From an uncultured Prevotella sp. (lineage in GTDB: Bacteria > Bacteroidota > Bacteroidia > Bacteroidales > Bacteroidaceae): a stretch of DNA of 6,623 bases. Positions within the stretch are counted from its first letter, which is position 1, and each line of letters opens with the position of its first letter. Under the pieces are notes generated by a model. The model ran no database searches, had not been told where the DNA came from, and was given only the letters and a program-made list of their open reading frames with translations. Positions 1-5,167 of this stretch are shown here, piece after piece. Location: assembly GCA_945863825.1 (NCBI GenBank), contig CAMBBY010000070.1, forward strand, positions 1 to 6,623. Direction: 5' to 3'. Made by a program: the position numbers and the translations under genes.

Positions 1-46
1 AGATTCGCCTTAGTCTCGTGGGCTCGGAGATGTGTATAAGAGACAG
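1..46. other. Illumina Nextera adapter with i7 index (not biological)
   Basis: Bases 1-4 match the end of the P7 primer, 5-12 (TCGCCTTA) match Nextera index N701, 13-27 match the read-2 transposon adapter, and 28-46 are the 19-base Tn5 mosaic end AGATGTGTATAAGAGACAG. This is untrimmed library sequence from read-through of a short fragment, assembled onto the contig end. It means the ATPase gene that follows is cut by library preparation, not by biology. The index assignment is from memory; the mosaic end match is exact. Confidence 0.98.
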
Positions 47-110
47 GGATGATAGCCTTTCCGGCAAACATCCGTGACTCTATCACATCTTGCAGTTGAC
101 GTTGTATCAT
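47..110 (-). CDS. N-terminus of an AAA+ ATPase (DUF4143-type), cut by the contig end
   Basis: Read leftward from ATG at 110-108, the first 21 codons begin MIQRQLQDVIESRMF and continue GKAII before the adapter is reached. This opening is characteristic of the large Bacteroidota family of AAA_14/DUF4143 ATPases, which start with a basic-Q-L segment and run into a hydrophobic strand leading to a Walker A motif of the type GPRQVGKTT. The Walker motif itself lies beyond the contig, so the family call rests only on this short stretch. The start is supported by a strong upstream GGAAAGGGG (127-119) 8 bases from the ATG and by a well-formed promoter. Members are predicted cytoplasmic P-loop ATPases, often in accessory regions, and mostly uncharacterised. 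The gene diverges from the helicase to its right. Confidence 0.6.
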
Positions 111-162
111 ATCATTAACCCCTTTCCATATATTAATAAAGTTCTTTGTTTCAATTTTGGCA

Positions 163-193
163 CAAAGATAAGAAAAAAAATCTTAATCCCAAA
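163..193 (-). promoter_or_regulatory. Promoter of the leftward ATPase gene
   Basis: On the minus strand TATCTTTG (170-163) fits the Bacteroidota -7 consensus TAnnTTTG, and TTTG (193-190) sits 19 bases upstream as the -33 element. Transcription would start near 156, giving a leader of about 45 bases. The -33 element lies inside one arm of the TTTTGGGATTA repeats, so a protein bound there would be expected to block the promoter. Confidence 0.7.
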
Positions 194-249
194 ATTTATA
201 CTGGTTTTTAGGATTGTAATCCCAAAAATCTGTATGTTTTTTGGGATTA
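184..249. repeat. Two back-to-back inverted repeats of TTTTGGGATTA (possible operator)
   Basis: TAATCCCAAAA occurs at 184-194 and TAATCCCAAAAA at 217-228. The inverse TTTTTGGGATTA is at 238-249 and an imperfect inverse TTTTAGGATT at 206-215. The right pair is a perfect 12-base inverted repeat with a 9-base spacer; the left pair has one mismatch. The four half-sites thus form two dyads upstream of the leftward ATPase, the proximal one overlapping its -33 element. This looks like a cooperative operator; the cognate protein is unknown and could be the ATPase itself. Confidence 0.65.
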
Positions 250-297
250 GGAGCCAAAAAGGCTTCATAGCATCCGTATAGGTCTATGATTATCTTA

Positions 298-340
298 GCA
301 ATCTCAAGGCTTCACTGGTGTTAGAGATTGCATTTTTTTT
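298..340 (+). terminator. Orphan rightward terminator-like hairpin
   Basis: GCAATCTC (298-305) and GAGATTGC (324-331) form a perfect 8-base stem with an 18-base loop, followed by A and eight T residues (333-340). This is the form of a factor-independent terminator for rightward transcripts. No convincing rightward gene ends here: the region to the left carries the start of a leftward gene. It may end a short RNA, or shield the helicase promoter from upstream readthrough. Confidence 0.55.
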
Positions 341-341
341 A

Positions 342-399
342 TGTGACAGGACAAGTGTAGTTTTTATCCTCATTTCTGTCACGGTCACAGTTGTCACAG
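342..399. repeat. Cluster of TGTGAC/GTCACA half-sites upstream of the helicase
   Basis: GTCAC occurs three times in direct orientation (378-382, 384-388, 393-397), twice as part of GTCACAG. An inverse GTGACAG lies at 343-349 and pairs perfectly with CTGTCAC at 376-382. TGTGACA (342-348) is also the exact inverse of TGTCACA (392-398). The cluster ends about 30 bases before the helicase -33 element. A regulator binding site is a reasonable reading, but no regulator is identified. Confidence 0.4.
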
Positions 400-427
400 T
401 TTTTTTCTCAACTTCTTATGATTTTTC

Positions 428-458
428 TTGTTGGTTTCAAAATAAAAGCGTACCTTTG
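428..458 (+). promoter_or_regulatory. Promoter of the PIF1-like helicase gene
   Basis: TTG (428-430) is followed after 20 bases by TACCTTTG (451-458), matching the Bacteroidota -33/-7 pattern with TAnnTTTG. The expected start of transcription near 464 leaves a leader of about 25 bases. AAAGG at 482-486 is the likely ribosome site; it lies 3 bases before ATG 490 and 9 bases before ATG 496. Confidence 0.75.
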
Positions 459-489
459 CTCTTATTTATATAAGAATCAGTAAAGGCAA

Positions 490-2691
490 ATGGAAATGAA
501 CGAAGAATCCATCTTGGCATGGAACATTATTGAAAAAACAAGTGCTAACTTGTTTCTTACAGGTAAAGCGGGAACGGGAAAGACTACTTTCTTGAAACAA
601 CTCAAGGAGAAGTCGCCGAAACGAATGGTGGTGCTGGCTCCAACCGGTATCGCTGCCATCAATGCGGGTGGCGTGACGATTCATTCGTTCTTCCAATTGC
701 CCCTGTCTCCTTATCTCCCAGGCACTTCCTTCGGAGGTAATGAGAAGAAAAAATATCAGTTTAGCGCCCTGAAGCGCAAAATCATCCGCTCTATCGACCT
801 CTTGGTGATAGACGAAATCAGTATGGTGAGGAGCGATCTGCTCGATGCCATCGATTCCGTGCTCAGGAGATACCGCAAGCATGATCTGCCCTTCGGAGGC
901 GTGCAGCTGCTCATGATAGGCGATCTGCATCAGCTGGCTCCCGTGGTGACCGATCATGAGGAGAGGATGCTGCGCCAGTATTACGACACACCCTATTTCT
1001 TCTCCAGCAAGGCGCTGCAGCAGGCGCATTATCTCACGATAGAACTCAAGAAGGTGTATCGCCAGCAGGACCAGGAATTTATCTCACTCCTCAATCAGGT
1101 GCGTGAAAACAAGGCCACGACTGCTACGCTGCAGGCGCTCAACAAGCGATATATCCCCGATTTCATTCCTCCGAAAGAGGACAACTATATCCGTCTCACT
1201 ACCCATAATGCGCCTGCCCAGCGCATCAACGAGGAGGAACTGGAAGCGCTGCCTTCAAAAGCATACTCGTTTACAGCTGAGGTGGAAGACAACTTCCCGG
1301 AGTCCTCATACCCAGCCGATTACAAACTCGTATTGAAGCAGGGTGCACAGATCATGTTTGTGAAGAATGATGTCCAGCACCGCTTCTATAACGGTATGAT
1401 AGGAGAGGTGGTGAGTATCGACGGAAGCGAGATTGTGGTGAGAAGCCGTGATACGGACGAGGAGTTTGAACTGGAGAAGGCGGAATGGGCGAATGCAAAA
1501 TATACGCTCAATGAGGAGACCAAGGAAATAGAGGAAACCGTGGAGGGTGTGTTCAGGCAGTATCCCGTGCGACTGGCATGGGCGATTACCATCCACAAGA
1601 GTCAGGGCCTTACTTTCGAGCATGCCATCATCGATGCCTCCCGCTCGTTCTCCTATGGTCAGACCTACGTGGCGCTGAGCCGCTGCAAGTCGCTTGAGGG
1701 TATGGTGCTCAGTGCGCCCCTTTCGCCTTCGGCCATCATCGGCAGTGGTACCATCGAGCAGTTCAACAGTCATCTGGCTTCTCCTACTCCCGAGGTGGTT
1801 TCTGCCCTGGAGCAGCAGTATATCCTGCGCTGCATCGGTGAACTCTTCGATTTCTGCGGAATATATGCAGCCTACGAACTGCTGATGCGTTGCTTGGTGG
1901 AGTTTTACAATGTGAAATATCCACGGTTGGTGGGAGAGTACCAGCAGATGAACGTGGTACTGAAGAGTTTAGAGGGCGTATCGGAAAAGTTCCAACTGCA
2001 ATATACGAACATGCTTGCCGTCAATCCGGACTTGAGGAGTGCGGATCTGCAGGACCGCATCCATAAGGGAGCAAAATATTTCGGACAGAAGATGGGAGTA
2101 TTGGTTGATCTGGTGAAGAAAACGAATGTGGCGACCGACAACAAGGTGGCCAAGAAACAGTTTCAGGAGCGTTTTTCATCGTTTGAACTGGAGGTGAATC
2201 TGAAGCACCGTCTGCTGAAGTATTCCTCGGATGCCGAGTTCCTGATTTCGGATTATCTGAGGAAAAAGGCCCAATTCCTGCTGATGGAGGAGGATGAGGC
2301 TGCAGGTAGTTCCGGCAGGGGAAGAAGCAGACAGAGAGTTAGTAGGAGTGTCGGTGGGGATGCTGACGGGGAACCAAGGAAGCCGAAGGTTCCAACCCGT
2401 GAAATCAGTTATGGCCTGTTCTGTCGGGGTATGAATCTCGACCAGATAGCTGCTGAGCGCAATCTCACCAAGGGTACCATCATCGGTCATCTCACGCCAT
2501 ACGTGATGGAGGGCAAGATAGGTCTTCGCACCTTCATCTCTTCGGCTCATGAGAAAAAGTTGCGTGAATTCATGCAGGCTCATCCGGAAATAGAGCATTT
2601 CTCGGAGATCAGGGAAGCCGTGGGTAGCACTTTCGAGTATTATGAGATCAAGCTGATACACGACCTGATGGTCATGGAGAAAGGGGAATAA
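490..2691 (+). CDS. PIF1-like superfamily 1B DNA helicase with C-terminal HTH_40-like domain
   Basis: This 733-residue cytoplasmic protein shows the full PIF1-type helicase motif set. Walker A is GKAGTGKTT (25-33), motif Ia is APTGIAAINAGGVTIHSFF (50-68), Walker B is LLVIDEIS (104-111), and motif III is GDLHQLAPV (144-152). KKVYRQQDQEF follows at about 187-197, motif V is IHKSQGLT (368-375) and motif VI is YVALSRCKS (393-401). PIF1 helicases use ATP to unwind DNA 5' to 3', including G-quadruplexes and R-loops; substrate preference here is inference. Residues about 440-600 are helical and unassigned. A basic Gly/Ser/Arg linker (about 604-634) leads to a helix-turn-helix region (about 636-725, starting EISYGLFCRGMNLDQIA) resembling HTH_40, the domain found behind RecQ helicases. 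The frame is intact. ATG 496, two codons later, is better spaced from AAAGG and could be the true start. It is single-gene with its own promoter and terminator, and more G+C-rich than the right half, so probably core genome. Confidence 0.93.
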   Translation: MEMNEESILAWNIIEKTSANLFLTGKAGTGKTTFLKQLKEKSPKRMVVLAPTGIAAINAGGVTIHSFFQLPLSPYLPGTSFGGNEKKKYQFSALKRKIIRSIDLLVIDEISMVRSDLLDAIDSVLRRYRKHDLPFGGVQLLMIGDLHQLAPVVTDHEERMLRQYYDTPYFFSSKALQQAHYLTIELKKVYRQQDQEFISLLNQVRENKATTATLQALNKRYIPDFIPPKEDNYIRLTTHNAPAQRINEEELEALPSKAYSFTAEVEDNFPESSYPADYKLVLKQGAQIMFVKNDVQHRFYNGMIGEVVSIDGSEIVVRSRDTDEEFELEKAEWANAKYTLNEETKEIEETVEGVFRQYPVRLAWAITIHKSQGLTFEHAIIDASRSFSYGQTYVALSRCKSLEGMVLSAPLSPSAIIGSGTIEQFNSHLASPTPEVVSALEQQYILRCIGELFDFCGIYAAYELLMRCLVEFYNVKYPRLVGEYQQMNVVLKSLEGVSEKFQLQYTNMLAVNPDLRSADLQDRIHKGAKYFGQKMGVLVDLVKKTNVATDNKVAKKQFQERFSSFELEVNLKHRLLKYSSDAEFLISDYLRKKAQFLLMEEDEAAGSSGRGRSRQRVSRSVGGDADGEPRKPKVPTREISYGLFCRGMNLDQIAAERNLTKGTIIGHLTPYVMEGKIGLRTFISSAHEKKLREFMQAHPEIEHFSEIREAVGSTFEYYEIKLIHDLMVMEKGE

Positions 2692-2694
2692 AAA

Positions 2695-2730
2695 ATCCTC
2701 CATATTCCCACGTGTGGGGATATGGAGGAT
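2695..2730. terminator. Bidirectional terminator between convergent genes
   Basis: A stem of about 16 base pairs is formed by 2695-2710 and 2715-2730 (ATCCTCCATAT pairs with ATATGGAGGAT, extended by CCC/GGG), with a 4-base loop. On the minus strand it is followed by six T residues (complement of A2690-2695), a strong terminator for the leftward GGGtGRT-family gene. On the plus strand the tail is the weaker AAATATTTT, sufficient to end the helicase transcript. It begins 4 bases after the helicase stop codon. Confidence 0.85.
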
Positions 2731-2752
2731 AAATATTTTGCCTAAACAAAAA

Positions 2753-2938
2753 TTACTTCTTGTTCAAAGCCAAGTCGATAGCTACGGCGATAGCTACAGT
2801 AGCACCTACCATAGGGTTGTTACCCATACCGAGGAAGCCCATCATCTCTACGTGAGCAGGAACTGAAGAAGAACCTGCGAACTGAGCGTCTGAGTGCATA
2901 CGACCCATAGTATCAGTCATACGGTCGGCAAGACGTTT
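2753..2938 (-). pseudogene. C-terminal fragment of a GGGtGRT-family protein, 5' end missing
   Basis: Read leftward, 61 codons end at TAA 2755-2753. They include MTDTMGRMHSDAQFAGSSSV followed by PAHVEMMGFLGMGNNPMVGA, which I recognise from memory as the highly conserved C-terminus of the GGGtGRT family (PF14057; about 330 residues, function unknown). The signature motif itself would lie upstream and is absent. The frame meets a TAG at 2941-2939, and the sequence beyond shows no continuation in any frame. Resemblance to the family fades just before MTDTMG, so the break may lie anywhere in about 2920-2941. Codon use is that of a well-expressed housekeeping gene (many CGT, GGT, GCT). The missing 5' part points to a genomic insertion or deletion, or a chimeric join in assembly. 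There is no start codon or promoter for the remnant. Confidence 0.7.
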
Positions 2939-3151
2939 CTATCTCGCTTTATCCTTTGTCCATAATCCGTTGTAAACCAATAGCATATTTCAGCATTTCA
3001 GTCTTCGGAGTTAATATTTAAAAGAACTATTTTCGGACTGTTGGCATCATCTTGTACCAATAACACCTAAATCCAAGTGCAAAATTACAATATTTATCTG
3101 AACTACGAGTAGTAAGTTCCCTATATATAATAAGGTGAAATATTATTGTTC
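2939..3151. other. A+T-rich gap at the junction, no supported gene
   Basis: This 213-base stretch separates the truncated GGGtGRT fragment from the end of the RhuM gene. I find no open frame longer than about 22 codons with a start. A leftward -7-like TAATTTTG (3087-3080) is present but has no clear -33 partner. GAACTAC (3101-3107) and GTaAGTTC nearby can form a small hairpin, but with no T-run it is not a convincing terminator for RhuM. It may hold decayed sequence from the island edge. Confidence 0.4.
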
Positions 3152-4171
3152 TTACTTTCCCTCTTTCTTATCTCCTCCCATCAACCTTTTCTGTTCACGC
3201 TCAAAGTTCTCCAAGAAGTGAATCTCTACAGGTGAGAGGTTGTTCTTGGTACGCTCCTTAAATTTGTCGTATTCATGGTCGGCTTTCTCTTTGGCGAGCT
3301 TGGCGGAGATTTTGCCAGCATGAGTGAGGATGTCTTTTCGGGAGATACGGAGGAAGTCATCAAGAATGTTTATCCAGTCCTTCATATACATAGGGCGGTG
3401 TTCCTCGGCTTGCATTTCGGCGAAGTCAAGATACAGACTCACGATGCGGTTCAGTGATTTTATCTCTTCGTGGGTGAGATAGTTCTTGGCTATTTCTGCT
3501 TCGGGTTTTGTAGGCATTGCTCCAGACCACGTTGTAAGTCCCATAAAGTCTTTCTCGGAATCGGCTCTCTCGTATATTATTTCCGCCGCCGTATGACCGT
3601 GAACCGAATAGTGCATTTTGTTCTGTACTGTTTTGAAGAACTTTTGTGTCATTTCCACTCGTGGGTCATAGTCGATACTGAGGGCATAAATCTCCAATAC
3701 CTTACGATAGAACACCTTCTCACTGGAGCGAATGTCACGTATTCTTGCAAGCAACTCGTCAAAGTAATTGCCGCCTCCAGCTCTCTTCAAAAGGTCATCG
3801 TTCATGGCGAAGCCTTTTACTATATACTCCTTCAGTACCTTAGTTGCCCATATTCTGAATTGAACACCACGGTAGGAATGAACACGATAACCTACGCTGA
3901 TAATCATGTCGAGATTGTAGTAAGCTATTACCCTTTCAACCTTGCGAGTTCCTTCATTTTGAACTGTTGCAAAATTTGCAATAGTTGCCTCTTCTTGTAA
4001 TTCTCCATCCTCTAACACATTCTTTATATGCCGTGAGATAGTGGACTTATTACGCTGAAACAACTCTGCCATCTGGTCAAGCGAGAGCCAGACAGTATCG
4101 TTCTGCAACTTCACTTCTATCTGTGAATCACCGTCAGGAGTTTGATATAATAAAAATTGCCCTTTATCCAT
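3152..4171 (-). CDS. RhuM family protein
   Basis: The 339-residue protein is a full-length match to the RhuM family (named after a Salmonella pathogenicity-island 3 gene). Residues about 26-52 (VWLSLDQMAELFQRNKSTIS and following) form a winged/HTH-like DNA-binding segment. Residues 85-121 carry the family hallmark YNLDMIISVGYRVHS followed by FRIWATKVLKEYI. A middle region with IYALSIDYDP precedes HGHTAAEIIYERAD (191-204), conserved in the C-terminal half. The C-terminus is lysine- and glutamate-rich. No signal peptide or membrane segment is seen. The biochemical role of RhuM is not established; relatives sit in islands, prophages and next to restriction systems. It follows the XRE regulator by 42 bases on the same strand, so the two are probably co-transcribed. 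There is no strong Shine-Dalgarno before the ATG. Confidence 0.88.
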   Translation of the reverse strand: MDKGQFLLYQTPDGDSQIEVKLQNDTVWLSLDQMAELFQRNKSTISRHIKNVLEDGELQEEATIANFATVQNEGTRKVERVIAYYNLDMIISVGYRVHSYRGVQFRIWATKVLKEYIVKGFAMNDDLLKRAGGGNYFDELLARIRDIRSSEKVFYRKVLEIYALSIDYDPRVEMTQKFFKTVQNKMHYSVHGHTAAEIIYERADSEKDFMGLTTWSGAMPTKPEAEIAKNYLTHEEIKSLNRIVSLYLDFAEMQAEEHRPMYMKDWINILDDFLRISRKDILTHAGKISAKLAKEKADHEYDKFKERTKNNLSPVEIHFLENFEREQKRLMGGDKKEGK

Positions 4172-4190
4172 ATATACATTGCTTTAATGT

Positions 4191-4216
4191 CTTGGTTTAG
4201 AGAAGAACTTGGTTTA
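4191..4216. repeat. Direct repeat of CTTGGTTTA between the XRE and RhuM genes
   Basis: CTTGGTTTA occurs at 4191-4199 and again at 4208-4216, starts 17 bases apart, spanning the stop codon of the regulator gene and the short gap before RhuM. On the coding strand it reads TAAACCAAG twice. It could be a binding site that uncouples RhuM expression, or chance in an A+T-rich gap. Confidence 0.3.
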
Positions 4217-4411
4217 ACTTCTTAACAGATCTTTCATTTCGACACCAAGTAGTTTAGCAATGGCATTAAGTGAACTAAGGTTAGGCTGAGCTTTATTACT
4301 AGCCCATCTTGACACAGTACACTCTGATACACCCAGTTCTTGTGCTAACCATTTCCCCGTCTTCTTCTTTTCGACAAGGACTAACTTGATGCGATTTAAA
4401 TCTTGCTCCAT
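4214..4411 (-). CDS. XRE/Cro-CI family helix-turn-helix regulator
   Basis: Starting at ATG 4411-4409 this is a 65-residue protein that is essentially one HTH_3 domain. LNRIKLVLVEKKKTGKWLAQ leads into ELGVSECTVSRWASNK (25-40, recognition helix), then QPNLSSLNAIAKLLGVEMKD, the usual end of an XRE fold. The frame is open upstream to a TTG at 4447, but those 12 codons would contain the likely -7 box TAAATTTG (4442-4435), so the ATG at 4411 is preferred. Such small regulators normally bind as dimers to palindromes over their own promoter. It heads a leftward unit with RhuM and diverges from the 4547-4554 promoter, so both could be under its control. The pairing resembles toxin-antitoxin or phage-like control cassettes, but this is inference. 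Confidence 0.88.
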   Translation of the reverse strand: MEQDLNRIKLVLVEKKKTGKWLAQELGVSECTVSRWASNKAQPNLSSLNAIAKLLGVEMKDLLRS

Positions 4412-4434
4412 ATAAAATTTATTATCGTTTGATG

Positions 4435-4442
4435 CAAATTTA
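4435..4442 (-). promoter_or_regulatory. -7 box of the XRE/RhuM unit
   Basis: On the minus strand TAAATTTG matches TAnnTTTG exactly. Transcription would begin near 4428, giving a leader of about 17 bases before ATG 4411. I see no clear TTG at the -33 distance, so the promoter may be weak or factor-dependent. It decides the regulator's start codon, because a longer version of the protein would have to be encoded across this box. Confidence 0.5.
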
Positions 4443-4446
4443 TACA

Positions 4447-4460
4447 AATTCTTCGAAATT
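4447..4460. promoter_or_regulatory. Possible operator palindrome AATTCTTCGAAATT
   Basis: A near-palindrome centred on TTCGAA (4452-4457) lies just upstream of the leftward -7 box, between -7 and -33. This is the usual place for an XRE autoregulatory operator. It is A+T-rich and short, so chance is possible. Confidence 0.3.
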
Positions 4461-4525
4461 CCACCATTCTACATGTTAAATTAAGAAAAATAGCCCGATT
4501 TTGCCACTTTCTCAGCAAAAAATTC

Positions 4526-4554
4526 TTGATTCTCACTTAATTTCCGTACTTTTG
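4526..4554 (+). promoter_or_regulatory. Rightward promoter of the short 4560-4850 unit
   Basis: TTG (4526-4528), an 18-base spacer and TACTTTTG (4547-4554) fit the Bacteroidota -33/-7 pattern. Transcription would start near 4560. It is divergent from the XRE regulator, with about 80 bases between the two -7 boxes. Confidence 0.6.
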
Positions 4555-4586
4555 TCGTGCTGATTGGAGGCTCTGTGTAAAAGCAG

Positions 4587-4626
4587 TGAATAGCCAGTTA
4601 GTCAAGAAGGCGTATCAAGCTATTCA
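4587..4626 (+). repeat. Inverted repeat in the 5' part of the short transcript
   Basis: TGAATAGC (4587-4594) and GCTATTCA (4619-4626) form a perfect 8-base stem with a 24-base loop, about 27 bases after the predicted transcription start. Together with the hairpin at 4721-4766 and the terminator stem at 4817-4844 it gives this transcript a structured look. Confidence 0.4.
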
Positions 4627-4668
4627 TACCGCTCTAAAATGTCTGGAAAACAAAGAAGAAAGGTACTA

Positions 4669-4812
4669 ATGAATAGAAACGATATGCCCTTCCTTGGTGT
4701 ATATGATAATGTTTTGGTGCAAGCCCTAATTGTACCCCTACATAATCTGCACTGGGGATGGGGCTTTGTTTCTGAACATTTCGTACCACAGGTTTTTTTC
4801 CAGACTACCTAG
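4669..4812 (+). CDS. Possible small protein of 47 residues, unknown
   Basis: ATG 4669 follows AAGAAAGG with a 5-base gap, the best ribosome site in this part of the window, and opens a 47-codon frame beginning MNRNDMPFLGVYDNV and ending QVFFQTT. The frame is also open from ATG 4639 (57 codons) and back to 4594 without a start. The peptide is hydrophobic and aromatic-rich in its second half (HNLHWGWGF), with no signal peptide, Cys pair or known motif. I do not recognise it. It lies in its own promoter-terminator unit; the alternative is that the unit makes a structured RNA and the frame is accidental. Confidence 0.3.
   Translation: MNRNDMPFLGVYDNVLVQALIVPLHNLHWGWGFVSEHFVPQVFFQTT
4721..4770 (+). 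terminator. Weak internal hairpin, possible attenuator
   Basis: AAGCCC (4721-4726) pairs with GGGCTT (4761-4766), and inside it CCCC (4735-4738) can pair with GGGG (4754-4757); TTTGTTT follows. The internal loop is large and unsymmetrical, so this is weaker than the hairpin at 4817-4844. It would also interrupt the small reading frame. Confidence 0.3.
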
Positions 4813-4816
4813 AGCG

Positions 4817-4850
4817 AGGGATGGCAGATTCGAACTCCATCCCTTTCTTG
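4817..4850 (+). terminator. Terminator of the short unit before the M48 cluster
   Basis: AGGGATGG (4817-4824) and CCATCCCT (4837-4844) form a perfect 8-base G+C-rich stem with a 12-base loop, followed by TTCTTGT. The T-run is imperfect. Its position, directly after the stop at 4812 and directly before a new promoter, supports a role as the end of the short transcript. Confidence 0.55.
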
Positions 4851-4878
4851 TATCTATATACTAACCGCCGTGAGTTTG
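4848..4878 (+). promoter_or_regulatory. Likely promoter of the four-gene M48 cluster
   Basis: TTG (4848-4850), exactly 20 bases, then TGAGTTTG (4871-4878), one mismatch from TAnnTTTG. Transcription would start near 4884, about 20 bases before the first ATG of the cluster (4904). The -33 element overlaps the tail of the preceding terminator. Confidence 0.5.
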
Positions 4879-4903
4879 TGGAGTTGTATTGGCAAAAGAA
4901 TTG

Positions 4904-5149
4904 ATGCAGATGGCAAAAAAACATTTTAAATGTCCTGAATGTGGGCATGAATTCGATGCAGAAGTTAGTTTCTTACAAGACAAGGATAATACGACGTTAA
5001 CAGGTCTTGGTATAGGTGCCGCTGTTGGCTTTATGTTAGGTGGACCAGTCGGTGCTGTTGCAGGAGGTACGTTTGGAGGAAAATGGGGAAAACGTCCCCC
5101 TAAACTGATGGACGATATTCGTTGCCCAAAATGTAATCATGGTTTTTAA
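4904..5149 (+). CDS. Small CxxC/glycine-zipper membrane protein (split zinc ribbon)
   Basis: From ATG 4904 the protein has 81 residues. Near the N-terminus is CPECGHEF (Cys10, Cys13) and at the extreme C-terminus CPKC (Cys74, Cys77). These are two zinc-knuckle halves that could bind a single zinc ion together. Between them lies a hydrophobic glycine-rich stretch, about residues 33-61 (GLGIGAAVGFMLGGPVGAVA and following), with repeated small-xxx-small spacing. This is a glycine-zipper pattern long enough for a tight membrane hairpin. Both Cys pairs would then face the same side, presumably the cytoplasm. ATG 4910 and an upstream TTG at 4889 are alternative starts; 4904 is the first ATG after the predicted transcription start. 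It is the first of four closely spaced genes and resembles the last one in design. The function is unknown; a membrane scaffold or sensor for the nearby peptidase is inference. Confidence 0.75.
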   Translation: MQMAKKHFKCPECGHEFDAEVSFLQDKDNTTLTGLGIGAAVGFMLGGPVGAVAGGTFGGKWGKRPPKLMDDIRCPKCNHGF

Positions 5150-5167
5150 CATCTAAAGCAATAGAAC

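Noticed and set aside
90..281. Rightward 63-codon frame starting at TTG
   Set aside because: It begins antisense to the ATPase start, covers that gene's promoter and both inverted repeats, has low-complexity Ile/Phe/Lys content and no ribosome site. The regulatory reading explains the sequence better.
466..1029. Long antisense frames inside the helicase gene (also 1306-1773 and 2176-2703)
   Set aside because: They are mirror frames of a clearly coding gene with all helicase motifs intact, have no ribosome site or promoter, and encode no recognisable domain.
2917..3066. Leftward 50-codon frame with one in-frame TGA at 3000-2998, possibly a recoded or frameshifted peptide
   Set aside because: The reading needs a stop to be read through, starts at GTG without a ribosome site, and crosses the suspected junction. 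There is no selenocysteine hairpin or family match. It is most likely chance openness or decayed sequence.
3470..4000. Rightward 176-codon frame opposite RhuM
   Set aside because: It is the antisense shadow of a full-length RhuM family protein, with no domain and no promoter or ribosome site.
4815..4846. tRNA- or tmRNA-like 3' end because of TTCGAA flanked by paired arms
   Set aside because: The arms do not form a proper 5-base T-stem around a 7-base loop, there is no D-arm, anticodon arm or CCA, and no tag ending in ALAA. A simple terminator hairpin fits better.
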